Part shown: one piece after another, positions 11,610-22,490 of the stretch
Numbering within the stretch: the stretch's first letter is position 1
Layout: the number at the start of each line of letters is the position of its first letter
Source: Carnegiea gigantea
Lineage: Eukaryota > Streptophyta > Magnoliopsida > Caryophyllales > Cactaceae
Length of the DNA stretch: 64,000 bases
Direction: 5' to 3'
Assembly (NCBI GenBank): GCA_029747015.1
Contig: JAKOGI010001963.1
Span: 68,501-132,500, forward strand
Translations under genes and position numbers: made by a program
Notes under the pieces: model-generated
Seen by the model: only the letters and a program-made list of their open reading frames with translations
Databases searched by the model: none
What the model was told of the DNA's origin: nothing

Positions 11610-13439
11610 ATGAGTACACCACAGGGCATGCTTGAGGGGTAATCCATAACTCGACCACCATACTTTAATAGTCAACATTATAGTTGGTGGAAGAATAGAA
11701 TGGAAAACTACATTCAAGCTGAGGACTACGAGTTATGGATGCTTATCAAGAATGGACCACTCATTCCCACAAAAGTGATTGAAGATGGAAGCAAAGTTTC
11801 CAAAAAGCCTGAAGAGTTCAATGCCGAAGACTTCAAGAGGATGGAGAAAAACACCAAAGCAAAAAAACTCTTGTATTTTGGTCTTGGTCCTGATGAGTAT
11901 ACTCGCATTTCCGAATGCGAGTCAGCCAAAGAAATCTGGGATGCCTTGCAAGTAGCTCACGAAGGTACAAATCAGGTAAAACAATCGAGAATTGAGCTTT
12001 TTATGAGAAAATATGAACTGTTTGAGATGGATGATAAAGAAACGGTGATGGAGATGTACACTCGTTTCACCCATGTCACTAATGAGCTAAAATCATTAGG
12101 AAAGTCCTTCACCATCGAGGAGTTGGTGAGCAAAATCCTACGATTTTTGCCACAGTCATGGGAGGCCAACGTCACGGCCATCCAAGAAGCCAAGGATATG
12201 AATAAAATCACTTTGGACGAGCTTATTAGTAATCTCCAAACTTATGAGCTTAGAAGAAGCTCTCAACTGAAAGAGGAGACCAACAGAGACCGAGGCCTTG
12301 CTCTAAAGGCTTTGGAAGAGGATGGTTCGGACCTTGATGAAGAAGAACTGGCCATGATCACCCGAAGATTCAAGAAGTTCTTCAAAAAGGTCAAAGAGAA
12401 CAATAAAAAGAAGGACCACAGCAAGCCCAGAAACAATGACTGGGAACAGTTCACTGGATGTTTCAAATGTAGTAAGCTTGATCACATTGTGAAAAACTGC
12501 CCTTTGCTGAAAGAGGAACAAGAGCCCGAACAGTCCAGGGAACAGGGCAGGAAACAGGTTGGAAACAGTTCTGCTAAGCGCTTCTCAAGGGCAATGCTTG
12601 CAGCTTGGGGTGATTCTACCGAGGATGAGGAAGGGACTGAAGAGGAAGATGCTGCTGTAGCTCTTATGGCCAGAAGTGATTCTGACTCAGATGATGAGCC
12701 TCTGGACAGCTTAGCTCAACTTAAGGATAAGGTACGTGGTCTAAATAAAGCAAAACTTGAAGAGTTATTAGTTACTTTGATGGATGAGTATGATGCTATT
12801 AATTTTGAAAATTGCATGTTAAAGGATGTATGTTCTGACTTAAAAAGGGATATTAGAGAATTAGAGCATGAAAACAAAATCCTTAAAAGTGAAAAAATTG
12901 AAACTGATATGAAGAATATTGTTTTGCATGAAGACCTCAATAAATCCAAAGAGACCTTAAACATGAAAGAAGAAGCCTTTGTTTCTGACCTTACTAAGCT
13001 TGAAAATAAGTCTCCTGAACTAAAACAGAAGGTAGAATCCCTACTTGTTGAGAACAGTAAATTGCTCGAAAAGTTAAAACAAGTAGAATCAGACCTTGCT
13101 GCAAACAAGCGCTGGAACAGGTCCTCACAGGCATTGAATTGGCTGAACACTCACTGTAACCAGGGCAAAAGAGGATTAGGCTTTGTGACTAAGCGCACTG
13201 ATTACCCTGTTAATAGAAAATATGTAGGATTACCAGAAAATATTGTGTGTTTTCATTGTGGTAAAACAGGGCATTATCAGTACACTTGTCCTATAAGAAG
13301 GTATGCCATGGAAAAGAACTTGATTCATGTAAAACAAATATGGGTTAGAAAAGATGAGATTTGCACTTCAAAAAAATGGGACCCAAGTGGATCTGGGTTC
13401 CCAAAACTAACCCCTAATTTGTTTTGCAGGCTAAAGTGA
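11610..13439 (+). pseudogene. Sirevirus-like Gag with two zinc knuckles and coiled coil
   Basis: Structural protein of the particle. The natural start is ATG 11610 (MSTPQGMLEG), but TAA at 11640-11642 interrupts after ten codons; the same frame is then open from 11643 to 13439. Features in order: a UBN2-type gag domain over roughly 11690-12260 (WWKNRMENYIQAEDYELW, later AKEIWDAL and YTRFTHVTNELKSLG); a basic linker; CCHC knuckle 1 at 12459-12500 (CFKCSKLDHIVKNC); acidic tract; a long heptad-rich coiled coil, about 12710-13110; CCHC knuckle 2 at 13248-13289 (CFHCGKTGHYQYTC). Coiled coils are known in Sirevirus Gag. The last 23 codons are out of the ancestral frame after an A7 run (13370-13376). 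Otherwise well preserved. Confidence 0.88.
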
Positions 13440-15356
13440 GGGGGAACAATCGAGCAAACAACTCAGCAAACAACCAATTGTCGTATGTGGATAGCGGTTG
13501 TTCATGGCATATGACTGGTGAAAAATCAAACTTCCTCTCACTTATAGCCTCTGATGGAGGGAGTGTGGCATTTGGAAACGGCAAATCAGGGATAATTGTC
13601 GGTATAGGTAAGATAGGTGAGTCACTCCCCCATACAATTGACAATGTATATCTGATGGATGGATTACAACAAAATCTACTCAGCGTGTCCCAACTGTGTG
13701 ATAAAGATAACCTAGTAGTGTTTTCTTCAAAACAATGCTTGGTCGTCAATATCCACACAGGAGATGTTGTGTTGAGGGGGAAGCGACACAAAAATGTGTA
13801 TAAAGTAAGTATTCTCTCACTTCCCCAAAACAATTTGACTTGTTTAAGTGCTTTAAATAATGATGTCATGCTTTGGCACAAGAGACTAGGCCATGCGAGT
13901 CTCTCACTCTTGAATAAACTTGTCATTAAAGACCTAGTAGTCGGCCTACCTTCTATCAAATTCAATGATGACAAGGTATGTGATGCTTGTGCCAGGGGTA
14001 AACAAGTCAAAACTTCTTTTAAACGGAAAAACTGTGTTAGCACTACCCGACCTCTTGAGATGCTACATGTAGATTTGTGTGGTCCTATGAGGATCTCAAG
14101 TCGAGGTGGAAAGAGGTATGTGCCTGTGATAGTGGATGATTACTCTCGTTTCACATGGACCTTATTTTTGGCTTCTAAAGATGAAACATTTGAAAAATTT
14201 CTTGCGTTTCTTAAAAAGGTTAAAAAGAGAGTAGGACACTCATTGGTTTGCCTAAGGTCTGATCATGGTACAGAATTTGAAAATTCAAGCTTTATTGACT
14301 ATTGCAATGAGCATGGTGTGGATCATAACTTTTCAGCCCCAAGAACACCCCAACAGAACGGGGTGGTAGAGCGAAAAAATCGTACTCTAGAAGACATGAC
14401 TAGAACAATGCTTGTTGATAGTGGTCTTCCTAGAAATTTTTGGGCCGAAGCTTTGAACACATCATGCTACATTATAAATAGATGCATGATCAGACCCATT
14501 CTAAACAAAACTCCTTATGAGCTTCTCAAAGGTAGAAAACCCAATCTTATGCATTTGAGAGTATTTGGTCGTAAATGTTTTGTGCATAATAATGGGAAGG
14601 ATGCCTTAGGAAAATTTGATCCAAGGAGTGATGAGGCGATATTTCTTCGCTACTCCTCACACAGTAAAGCATACAAAGTGTTTAATAAACGAACTTTGTG
14701 TGTTGAGGAGAGTGTGCATGTGCTATTTGATGAAACTAACTCTCTTATTGAGGATGATGCACAGGATGCAGAGTTTGAACTGGGACTTGCCAGAAAAGAC
14801 TCATTGCTTACACATGAGAAAGGTAAGAGTTCTGAGGATGGAGCAGGACAGGGAGCTGTTTCCTTGGAAGGAGAGCAAGGTTCGAATCAGACAGGGGGAA
14901 GCACTGCTGAACCCAGTTTGATACAAAATCAGCCCAATTCTTTCAGAACTGGCTCAGAAACAGGCTCAAGAACAGTTTTAGAACCTGTTCCACCGAGTAT
15001 TCCAGGAAGAGTAGAAAGCGTGTCTGTGGACTCTCTTACTCCACGGCCATGGAAGCACCAAAGTTCGCACCCCCTTGATCAAATTCTATCTGACATAAAT
15101 ACTGGAGTGTAAACAAGATCCAAGCTTAAAAATTTTTATGCTTTTTATGCTTTTCTCCCTAATATTGAGCCTAAAAACGTTAATGAAGCTCTTGCAGATT
15201 CAGATTGGGTTACAGCAATGCACGAGGAGCTTCATCAGTTTGAAAGGAACAAGGTGTGGCATCTTGTACCTCAGCCGGAAGACAGATCAATCATTGGCAC
15301 CAAGTGGATGTTCCGAAATAAGCTTGATGAGTCCGGAACAGTCACCAGGAACAAGC
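13424..15356 (+). pseudogene. Sirevirus-like Pol: protease, integrase, start of RT
   Basis: This lies in the -1 frame relative to gag. Protease: YVDSGCSWHMTG with an intact catalytic Asp (GAT 13490-13492). GAG-pre-integrase: LWHKRLGHA and CDACARGK give the HHCC zinc site. Integrase core: HVDLCGPM, VDDYSRFTW, RSDHGTEF and PQQNGVVERK keep the D,D,E residues (about 14060-14380). The frame meets TAA at 15110-15112, where related elements have Gln, then continues open into the first RT segment (NIEPKNVNEAL, WHLVPQPEDR, GTKWMFRNKLDE) as far as about 15356, where RT is cut off. The canonical frame is also reachable upstream through MGPKWIWVPKTNP, ended by TAA 13415-13417. Confidence 0.88.
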
Positions 15357-15771
15357 ACCTTAGGTATGGCTCACTTCCTTGGAACCTGTTTGGTATCTTG
15401 GGCAACCAAGAAACAACACTCAGTTGCCATGTCCACAGCAAAAGCTGAATATGTTGCAGCTGCTTCTTATTATACTCAACTACTATGGATAAGGCAACAA
15501 CTCAAAGATTTTTGTGTTAACACGGGATGCATTCCCATATTTTGTGATAATACAAGTGCAATTAATATTTCTAAAAACCCCTGTCAACATAAAAAGGACT
15601 AAACATATTGACATTCGTCATCACTTTTTGAGGGACAATGTTGAAAAAAGCTTGGTTTCAATGAATTTCTGTGCCACTAATAAACAAATTGCTGATATTT
15701 TCACCAAGGCACTAAGTAGAGAACAGTTTGAGAGGAACATATTGGAACTAGGTCTAATTAAAATGATTTGA
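15357..15771 (+). pseudogene. Sirevirus-like RNase H remnant after RT deletion
   Basis: The junction AACAAGCACC (about 15350-15359) joins the start of RT directly to the RNase H domain. GMAHFLGTCLVSWATKKQ, MSTAKAEYVAAA and IFCDNTSAI are RNase H wording. About 300 or more residues, including the whole RT palm with YVDD, are missing compared with complete copia elements. The frame is 0 as far as 15602 (NPCQHKKD, stop); the family continuation (TKHIDIRHHFLRDN, ADIFTKALSREQFE) is in frame +1 to 15771, so a one-base indel lies near 15580-15590. Non-functional. Confidence 0.85.
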
Positions 15772-16221
15772 GAATGCTTAGTTAACCCCCAATGCTTGTC
15801 TAGTTAAAGGGCTTTTCAGGTCAAGCTTGTTGAAATTATTGATTGCAGTCAAACTAGGTGCTATATTTAGCACATGTGTGGAATACAGCTTGTTGACACT
15901 CGTTGAGGTCTGATGATATTGCCCTTATTGTCCCATGTTACCAAGCAATTGACTGCAGGAACAAGCACCAAGAATAGGTATGGCCACTGTTTGTCACTCT
16001 GTGCAAATCAGGTAGTTAATTTAGTTGTTGACTTTTGTTGAAACGTGCGTGACTGGGAGATTTAATACTCCTCTTTTTGGTTGGAAGCAAGTACCCCCTT
16101 CACTTCCTGCTTGCTCACGTTGCACCCCAGTCACCCAGAACCCTCTCAATTTCGCTTTCTCTCTCTCTCTCTCAATCCTAAACCCTAAATCTCCAAAAAC
16201 TCGAACTCCTCTTCAACATCA
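15772..16221 (+). other. Spacer between pol and ORF3
   Basis: Non-coding. A pyrimidine-rich stretch (about 16150-16200, CTCTCTCTCTCTCTC) lies just upstream of the ORF3 ATG and looks like a 5' leader. GGAACAAGCACC recurs at 15958, as at the RT deletion junction. Confidence 0.5.
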
Positions 16222-18156
16222 ATGGCGAATTCCGGCAGCAGCAAACGCAGCACCACCATCTCTCATGCCTTAGTCCCGAAGCGCCCATGCATGGCGACGC
16301 CACCAACACCCATTGCTCTGCCCCTGTCTGCGATGGCCGCAACTGCACAAATTAGAGGTATGGGGTTTGATTCTCTACCCCCTTTGCTGATTTACTCTAA
16401 AACTTTTGGATTTTTGAAATGTCTGGACTTACGAACGGTGGGGCTGAAATTGGACGATGTTCTACCGGTGTTTGGATGGGATTTGGAGTTGTTTGACCCC
16501 TATGTGAAACCGACTGGGTTTAAAGGTGTCTTTGAAACCAACAAGGGTCTGGCTGAGTCTGATATGGCACGAACAGGGTCTGAACCTGTTCCTGAACTGA
16601 GGAAAACCCGAACAGGGTCTGCCCCTGTTTTCTTTGACATAATGGATGACCCCATCATAAATTTGGATCGAGTGGAAGACCTTGAGGAGACTAACAGTGA
16701 TGGGTCTGAGTCAACCATAGAGGTCCTCTAACCGCAGCCCTTCTAGAAAACTAAATCAAGTGAGTGGGGGCCTAGACGTCGATTTAAAACCACCACTTCA
16801 AAACCTGTTCCCATACCTGTTCGTAGACCTCGAACCCGCAGTTCTGGTTCACTCTCTGGTTCTTCCCAGTCTAAACTAGTACCTGAACCTTCTACTGCAA
16901 AAGCCTCTACCAAATCCACTAAAGAATCTACCCAGTCTCCATCAACCACAACCCAAAGCACCCAAACCAAAAGGAAAGCTATTTCAGAACAAGTGCCAGA
17001 ACAGGTGCCTGAAGAATTAGAAACCGAGGAGAATACTTCCAAACAGGTGCCTACCTCTGGTCCATCAGTGAAGCCTTCTTCCAAACGAGCCTCATCAAAG
17101 AGAAAAGCGGCTTCAGCTCAGACTGTGCCCATAAAAGCCAAGCCTGATGAACCGAAATCCAAGAAAGTCAAAACTACCATGCCCACAGTAGACCGAGTAG
17201 CTCATTTTCTCCAAAAGAGTGTGGTACGGGGCAAAATTGTCAAAGTTGCTTATTTTCAGGAACAGGGCCTGGAGATGTTCCTGGATAAGCTTACAGCCCA
17301 AGGTTGGGTAGACCTCTTTGCAAACACCCAGAGAGGGTGTTCAATACCTGATTTAGCTGAATTCTATGCCAACTGTAATGTCACCAACGGAGTGGTGACA
17401 AGTATGATCAATGGGAAGGGGATACGGTTCAATGCTAAGGAATTGGGAAAAATTCTAGGAGTTCCTGCTGAGGGCTTTGGGGTGTATGTAAGAGAAAACA
17501 AGGCCGTACTTGGAGCTGAAAGATTGCTCCAATTGACTCAAAGGTTGAGTCAACAACCAGGGTCGCAAACACCCAGGTCAGTTAAGAAAGGGGAGACGAC
17601 ACCGTGTCACCGGTTGCTCTTCTAGTTCATCATCAAGAACATCATCCCCCGTGGCCAAGGGCGTAACCTTGCAGATGCAATGGATCAATGCCCGATCGAT
17701 CTCCTGGACCGAGGAGAGCAGATCAACCTCCCAGTCATCATGATCAGTCATATCTCCGGCATTGCAAACACGGCTAGAGAACATGACCTGGGGTATGGAT
17801 TTCTTCTGACTTCAGTCTTTGAGCACTTTGGGGTTTCTTTGCAGAAGAAGGTAGGGGTCCAAGTGACAGATGAGATAGGAAGTAGCACCCTGATCAGTTG
17901 TGGGTTCAAGCTTGCAAAGGGTGAGACTGCTGGTTCCAAACAGGGGCCTCACACACCCTTCACCCCTATTTATGGTCCTTCCTCTAGTGAGCCTTCTGTT
18001 GATGCCTTGCTTCTGGACCAAAACCAGTTGAAGACCGAGCTCATTGAGGTTAAAGCTGCACTTGCCGAGGAGAAGGCTCTCAATGCCAAGCGCCATAAGG
18101 ATCTGCTGTCAATTCTCTCCGTCCTCACAGCCAAACTCTCTTCTCCTCCACCCTGA
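16222..18156 (+). pseudogene. Sirevirus-like third ORF, plant transposon protein domain
   Basis: One frame runs 645 codons from ATG 16222 to TGA 18154-18156 and is broken only by TAA 16729-16731, TAG 16744-16746 and TAG 17623-17625. N-terminal part: Ser/Pro/Ala-rich. Middle: low-complexity Ser/Thr/Pro/Lys-rich, basic (KRKAAS, KSKKVK). About 17200-17560: a globular part with VAYFQEQGLEMFLDKLTAQGW, LAEFYANC and ELGKILGVPAEGFGVYV, the wording of the putative plant transposon protein domain. C-terminal part: a Gln/Leu/Lys-rich helix suggesting a coiled coil. In Sireviruses this position is called env-like, but I see no signal peptide or clear membrane segment. Function unknown. Confidence 0.75.
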
Positions 18157-18473
18157 ATCACCTCAACCCCCTGATCCTTCCCTGTTTTGCCTTTCTTTAT
18201 TTTTCACCCTATTCTCAACAGCTGTTTCTAGCTATCTGGTTGTGCTTTGTGCCTGACAATGGTTTTTGCTAATCTTGGTTGGATCTACTGTAATGTATGC
18301 CATGCTTGTCTTCTTATTGTTATTTGTTTATGCGTGACTCGGATGGCTAATATCATTACCGTACCATATACTTGAGTGTATCGCAGGTTGTCTTTCCTCC
18401 ATTACCCAAGAGTTGGTGACTACAAACACCCTGCTTCTCTTGTTTGACCTTACCACCCTTTTTTGATGATGTC

Positions 18474-18490
18474 AAAAGGGGGAAGATGGG
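18474..18490 (+). other. Polypurine tract copy 1
   Basis: AAAAGGGGGAAGATGGG, about 160 bases before the LTR. Multiplied tracts are a Sirevirus hallmark. Confidence 0.8.
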
Positions 18491-18541
18491 CATGACTAGG
18501 ATTATTTCAGTTTGACCTAGCTTCAGTTGACTTCTCAAAAC

Positions 18542-18559
18542 AAAAAGGGGGAAGATGGG
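18542..18559 (+). other. Polypurine tract copy 2
   Basis: AAAAAGGGGGAAGATGGG, nearly identical to copy 1 and 68 bases further on. Confidence 0.8.
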
Positions 18560-18634
18560 CTTAACCATGAACGTTTTATCTTGAAACCTGCTTTTGCCTT
18601 TTATGTCAATATGGTCATTTGGTTTGTCATCATC

Positions 18635-18648
18635 AAAAAGGGGGAAAT
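18635..18648 (+). other. Polypurine tract copy 3, LTR-proximal
   Basis: AAAAAGGGGGAAAT abuts the 3' LTR; this is the position that defines the LTR start by plus-strand priming. Confidence 0.85.
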
Positions 18649-20227
18649 TATTGGGAAATTATTGACCCCATCATTATGTAATGTAAGGTTTTGATGATAA
18701 CAAACACAAATGGAATATACACTTGAGTGTGTTGATCGAACAGGTTCCAATTCTGTTTGGAAAACTTTGAAATTGCTTGATTAACCATTGTCGAGAACAG
18801 GTCTTAAGAACAGGTCCTCAGAACAGCTGAATGGCAAAGAACTTAAAGCACATCAAAGACATGGAGTACTCAAGGAACAGCTCAGAAAACAGTTCTAAGT
18901 AACATCGTCGCAACAGGTCTTAAGAACAGTTCCTCAGAACAGCTGAATGGAAAAGAACTTAAAGCGCATCAGAGACATGAAGAACTCCAGGAACAGCTCA
19001 GGAAACAGTTCTGAGTAACACTACAGCATTGAAGTAACAAGTCAAGATCCTATAGATGCTGCCCGGTTGATTCAACAAGAGTCTTGGTCCGTCATAGGTT
19101 TTATTTTCTTAGATTCTTGTTAATATGCCACTTGGAAGAACTCGATTCAACATTTACTTTGAATGATTTTTAAGAACACTATCTCAGATCAGTTCTGAGA
19201 TCAGGGTTCAGACTGTTTTCAAGCCAAAATGATTTTTCACAGATTTTTCAAAAATCTTGGGCTGAAGATTTTTTGAAATTATTTGAGATATATTTTCTGT
19301 TATCATTAAACCCAGGATAAGTTAATTTTTGGCTTTGAGAATATATTGTGGAGATTTTGAGTCTAGCTTTTAAGGGAAATCTTTTACAAAATAAATCAAA
19401 CTCTTATTTTTGGAATATAAGATAGAAAATTTCAGGATTTGGCAACTGAAAATATTAGTCACTTTCCATAATCCTTTTAGGAGCAAAAAGATCTTGTACT
19501 TGTGGATCAAGCACACAAAAAAGATCTTGTTGCCCTCTACTATTTAAGGAGCTTCTCCACCTCCATATTGAAAATCATCACACACGGTTTTACACACGGT
19601 TTTCATAAATATTGTGAGAAAGTTTTTACACGGTTTTTCTAGGGATTTAACTTACAAATCATATTTTCAGAAAAACCTTCAAAATGTGTGTGAATATTGA
19701 GTTATCTTCCTTGGCATACTAGGAGCAAAAATTGTACCTTACATTCACTTAGTTAGAAGCACAAAAGTAAGGTGTTTTTATTCTCTTCTTTCATCAAAGT
19801 GAGAGTTGAGTGTGTCCAAGCCTAGGGAGGCTTTGGACATGTGTAATTCATCTTGGGGAGACGATTACGTAATTGTGTCCAAGTCTGGGAGACTAGGACG
19901 TGGTGTGTAACTAGTCTAAAGGTAGACAGTTACGTGTGTTGCAATTGTAACAGAGAAGGTTACCTTTGTAACGTGTTTAGCCCGTTTAGTAGAAGTGTGT
20001 AAAAATCCTAATGGGGTAGGTCGTGGTTTTCGCCTCGATTGGGTTCGAGGTGTTTCCACGTAAAAATCTTGTGTTCTCATTTTTTACTTATTTTCGCTGT
20101 TTTACACCTTCTGTGCACGTTACAAACAGTCCATCCAAACAAGTTCCAAGGCTGTTCCCAGAAACTGTGAAAATCTGCCAACACAATTCACCCCCCCTCT
20201 TGTGTCAGTGTACTCTCAATTCTAACA
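18649..20227 (+). repeat. 3' LTR of Sirevirus-like element
   Basis: 1,579 bp, the same length as the 5' LTR, starting TATTGGG (first G changed to A) and ending TCTAACA. It has the same 115-bp duplication (about 18797-19024) and TATA region (about 19540). Substitutions against the 5' copy are scattered and few. Confidence 0.92.
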
Positions 20228-22490
20228 GTAATTTACTTTCATGATATATTTTTTTCACAATTTACACATTAAATACCAACGATTATGCATATACATCTAA
20301 AAGTTATATTATACACCTTTTTAATAATATAACAACTCTTGATATTTATCCTTATATCTTCCTACAATTCCTTATATCTTTTTACAATTTCTTACATTTT
20401 TTACTATTTTTTACATATTATTACTATTTCTTTATAGTTCTTACAGCTTCTTTGCAGTTCTTATAGCTTCTTACAACTTCTTACAGCTCCTTACCTTTTC
20501 ATACAGCTTACAACAATATTTTATCATGGCAAAAGGCCCGCCTCCTAAAGTCCCATGAAATGAGTGTTTGTTCTTGATAACTCACCAAGATCTTAAGGTT
20601 CTGCAGTTACATTATTAATCAAATTGGATTTTGATTTGTTAGTATATATTGAACCCTTCTAGAATTTCATTGATTTCACTATTCGCCACCCACCATTTTT
20701 CATTTTTTAAAATCCAATTTCCTCACAACCTCTTCCAAAGGTACAACATCAAAACCTTCTAGTTTGATTAGATTCATTTGTTAATATATCCCTTCATATC
20801 GTACATTCTTTCTTTCTTCATCATCATCATCACTTAATATTCCTTGTTGGTCCACCGCTACTTCCATAATCTTGTTTAGTTCTTCTAAATTTTAGTTTTT
20901 ATCAATTATAATTCTTAACTCCTCTAGATTGCACAAGCTGGACTCCATTATCTTTTTTTTTCCTTCCTCTTTTTCTAGTTTTGCTTCCTATTCTTCAAAT
21001 GACTATTCCACCCCCTTTTTAGTCTTTATCTCTTGCAAAGGAAATAGATTTTGGAGGGGAGTTGGCAAGGATATATATATATGCTAAAAGGAATACTAAT
21101 GCCTATATCAAACTTGCTACTATGTTTGATGCATTCATTAAAGAATGATGGATCAATGAAAGTTTGTTCTTCTCCTATTTAACTCCGGTTTGATTTTATT
21201 TGATTTTCAATTTCAATTCCAATTTCAATTTTAATTCTAAATCTATATTGCTGATATAGTTTAATTGGTGTGATAATAGAGTAGATTTATCTGGAGTGTG
21301 GACTATATATGAGTAATTTGGAGCAGGACAAGTAAATGGTGATTCAAGCATAAACATATTTTATTTGTTTGTTTATTTATTTATTTTTAATTTAGTTATA
21401 TGGCTCTAGTGCCAGCTTAATGTGAAGAGCACATCATATGCCCAAATCAAAAATTTTCGAAAGTAAATTTTTAAGAAAATAGTTAAAATATGCAAAGATA
21501 AAAAAAAATTAGGATACTCAACATAACTCAAGAGGTTTAGTTTGGTCAAATTTGGTCCTGAAAATTATTTACTAAAGTGTGCCAGACCAAGAATTATTTC
21601 CTTAAAATAGTGGATTCTAAAATTTGTTTGCCCTAACCTCGATGGATGAAAAATAATTTTTTCCCACATATCATTACCTATCCAAACTTATTAAGCTTGA
21701 CTAGATAATAATTCTATGGCATTTATAATGTGAGTGTCAACTAGCATAGTTGGTAAGGTTTTTGGAACTTGTGGCTAAAAGCTTGGTTATGAATTTTGTC
21801 TATATCATCATTTGCATCTCATACGTACAAAAAACTAAAAGCATTTATAATTGCATATTCATAATCAAATACCAGAACAAAACTGTAAAATATATGCTTT
21901 TCTTTAAATTATGAGGCATTTATATACCAATAGTAAAAATAGCCAGTGAATTATGCCACATGTACTCGATCATGATTGTAACCATACTAGCACTTATAAT
22001 GTCGGTGTCATCTCGCATAGTTGGTAAAAATGTACTTATCTTTGCAAGCATCAAAACTGTTTGTTCCTTAATGAGGAAACTTGTCTTCTGATCTGCCTTT
22101 CATATACTTCTAACCCATTTTTATCTTTTTAGTTCACAATTATCTTTATCGCAAAATAATCCTCCTAAGAGGTCATTAAATACACTGTTGATCAATAGTT
22201 CTATCTCATTTTAGGCAGACTAAAATAATATTCCCTAGTATTTAACCTTCTTCAATAGTGTGTTTTTTGCATTTAGAAGATAAAAGTGAGATGGAAAGAA
22301 TATTACAAATCCAAAGTAGATATTTAAATGTAGTATAAAACTAACCAGACACTAATAATCAATCCTCTGTTTTTCATACCTCACAGTTCATTGGCGTAAG
22401 AACAAACCATCTTATACCATGCATAGCAATGATTTAACCATTCCTGAACATGCTACACTCGTCATTTACAGAAGAATTAAGCCTTTGTAT
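20228..22490. other. Decayed non-coding DNA with antisense coding remnant
   Basis: It opens with the GTAAT duplication. 20290-20520 is a degenerate minisatellite of a CTTACAACTTCTTA-like word. On the minus strand 20960-20690 reads like an old exon (MESSLCNLEELRIIIDKN, later SDDDDEERKNVRYEG and VPLEEVVRKLDF), in one frame with four stops; no family recognised. The segment near 20571-20604 repeats the wording at 8190-8213. 21360-22490 is AT-rich with nothing but SINE-like pieces. Confidence 0.35.
21730..21845 (+). repeat. Possible tRNA-derived SINE fragment
   Basis: TAGCATAGTTGGTAAGG (about 21742) resembles a tRNA A box and GGTTATGAATTTT (about 21782) a degenerate B box, about 25 bases apart. 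A second A-box-like TCGCATAGTTGGTAA lies near 22010. No tail or target duplication can be fixed. Confidence 0.3.

Larger units (their letters stand above)
9975..20227 (+). mobile_element. Sirevirus-like Ty1/copia retrotransposon
   Basis: A complete insertion of 10,253 bp bounded by GTAAT at 9970-9974 and 20228-20232. The LTRs (9975-11553 and 18649-20227) are both exactly 1,579 bp. Order is PBS, gag, protease, integrase, RT, RNase H, the copia order, followed by a third ORF and multiple polypurine tracts. Long LTRs, a Gag with zinc knuckles plus coiled coil, an extra ORF downstream of pol and multiplied polypurine tracts are together typical of Sireviruses (SIRE/Maximus lineage). The element is dead: most of RT is deleted, and every ORF carries nonsense codons. 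Intact ends and equal LTRs suggest fairly recent insertion. Lineage is inferred from structure, not from a tree. Confidence 0.92.

Noticed and set aside
12716..13150. 144-codon minus-strand Ser/Phe-rich frame
   Set aside because: Antisense shadow of the Gag coiled coil.
13414..14043. 209-codon minus-strand frame
   Set aside because: Antisense shadow of protease/pre-integrase coding sequence.
15138..15365. First half of the frame 15138-15602 as an N-terminal hydrophobic protein
   Set aside because: The RT wording here is in the neighbouring frame; only the part after about 15366 is real RNase H sequence.
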